Shown here one piece after another: positions 63,360 to 64,000 of a DNA stretch of 64,000 nucleotides (its first letter is position 1; each line of letters starts with the position of its first letter). The notes beneath the pieces are model-generated. The model was not told the DNA's origin, searched no databases, and was given only the letters and a program-made list of their open reading frames with translations. The stretch comes from VXRN01 sp963664365 (GTDB lineage: Bacteria > Chloroflexota > Dehalococcoidia > Lucifugimonadales > UBA1123). The stretch lies in NCBI GenBank assembly GCA_963664365.1, contig OY761144.1, positions 1,240,001 through 1,304,000 of the forward strand, given 5' to 3'. Made by a program: the position numbers and the translations under genes.

Positions 63360-63480
63360 TTGTCATTCCGGGCGAAGACCCGAAATCCAGAAAAGGAAAC
63401 CATTTGAAATTTCGCTGGATTCCGCCTTTCGGCGGAATGACGTGGAAGGTGGATTGCGGTTTTCACCGCAATGACGGGGG
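63360..63480. repeat. REP-like palindromes before second permease
   Basis: GTCATTCCGGGCGAAGACCC, GATTCCGCCTTTCGGCGGAA and a GCGGTTTTCACCGC palindrome follow one another here, related to the ATTCCGGCGAAGGCCGGAAT family elsewhere in the window. Confidence 0.6.
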
Positions 63481-63502
63481 AAATCGCAATGAGGTGTAGC
63501 AC

Positions 63503-64000
63503 ATGAGAGCCTATATCATCAGGCGGTTATTGCTGATAATCCCCACCCTGTTTATCTTGAGCATCCTGGTCTTTCTCTCGGTCCGCTTCATCCCCGGCGA
63601 TGTGGTGGACGTAATACAAGGGCGGATGGCATACACAGTGGGTGTGTCGGTTGACCGTGCAGCCGTTGAGCGTAGGCTGGGGTTAGACGTGCCTGTTCAC
63701 GTACAGTATGGACGCTGGTTAGGAGATATCTTCCTGCACGGCAGCCTTGGCGAATCACTGCTTGGCGGTTCGAGGGTAGAGGAAAGCATATTAAATAGAC
63801 TGCCGGTAACCATCCAGCTCGGCGCCATGGCAATCGTAATCGGGCTCTTGATAGCCCTGCCCGTCGGCATCTACTCGGCGATTCGCCAGGATACCGCCGC
63901 CGACTACCTGGGGCGCTCCATCGCCATCATCGGCCTGGCAACGCCCAACTTCTGGCTGGGAATTATAGTCATGATCTACCCGGCAATCTGGTGGGGCTGG
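63503..64000 (+). CDS. peptide/nickel ABC transporter permease (DppB type), partial
   Basis: The first 166 codons of a DppB-type permease, cut by the window end. It begins MRAYIIRRLLLIIPTLFILS, closely parallel to the permease at 57830, and continues with RRLGLDVPVHVQYGRWLGDIFLHGSLGESLL and IGLLIALPVGIYSAIRQDTAADYLGRSIAIIGLATPNFWLGIIV. ATG at 63503 is preceded by GAGGTG. It belongs with the binding protein at 61052; a DppC partner presumably follows outside the window. Confidence 0.93.
   Translation, partial: MRAYIIRRLLLIIPTLFILSILVFLSVRFIPGDVVDVIQGRMAYTVGVSVDRAAVERRLGLDVPVHVQYGRWLGDIFLHGSLGESLLGGSRVEESILNRLPVTIQLGAMAIVIGLLIALPVGIYSAIRQDTAADYLGRSIAIIGLATPNFWLGIIVMIYPAIWWGW

Overview
The window looks like a chromosomal segment of a free-living member of the Chloroflexota, most likely the SAR202/Dehalococcoidia side. 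This is inferred from gene content only: class II (B12-dependent) ribonucleotide reductase, a deazaflavin-type nitroreductase and an LLM-family oxidoreductase, a GuaB3-type IMPDH paralogue, phosphotriesterase-family hydrolase, peptide ABC transporters whose binding proteins carry long runs of a 'VEVPGETVVVEKEV'-like repeat, and secreted proteins with Thr/Pro (TPTP, ATSTP) linkers. There are no phage or plasmid genes and I recognised no rRNA or tRNA gene.

Layout. 1-15.5 kb is ordinary housekeeping: a small zinc ribbon protein, a Ddn-like reductase, queF with a queuosine-precursor transporter, a Uma2 nuclease, guaB3, a SelW-like protein that reads through an in-frame UGA as selenocysteine, birA, two SDR proteins (the second has lost its catalytic residues), a retropepsin-like protein, yggT-proC-pdxA, nrdJ and nrdR, ccdA, a second retropepsin-like protein with a small partner, and a fumarylacetoacetate hydrolase family enzyme.

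15.75-43.9 kb is the striking part. It is a direct tandem array of five copies of a two-gene cassette, all on the minus strand, each about 5.2-5.6 kb. The first gene of each cassette encodes a large secreted protein with Thr/Pro linkers, Ig-like domains and a C-terminal zincin site (HExxHxxGxx[H/D/N]). The second encodes a membrane-anchored or lipoprotein-like protein with a conserved central domain, a Thr/Pro linker and two fibronectin-III-like domains. I name the cassettes A to E in coordinate order (E is most 5' in transcription). Only E has an ATG, a strong ribosome binding site and an intact signal peptide on the protease gene. A, B and C share one single-base frameshift in the leader, and D has lost the leader. 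The partner gene of A is split by an IS66-family element with a perfect 8-bp target duplication, and that of C is frameshifted by a 5-bp duplication. Blocks of near-identical sequence are shared between copies in a mosaic pattern, as expected from recombination or gene conversion. An expressed copy plus a reservoir of silent cassettes is a hypothesis that fits what can be seen.

44-54 kb returns to housekeeping: pdxS-pdxT, a GNAT-like protein, a Ycf45/SpoIIIAA-like R3H ATPase, tmk, two MFS transporters, an antitoxin with an internally deleted VapC toxin, a phosphotriesterase-family protein, and short tandem repeats. 54-64 kb holds a repeat-invaded hypothetical gene and two paralogous peptide/nickel-type ABC transporter loci (binding protein plus permeases), separated by an LLM oxidoreductase; the second locus runs off the end. 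Small palindromic repeats of several families occupy many of the intergenic gaps.
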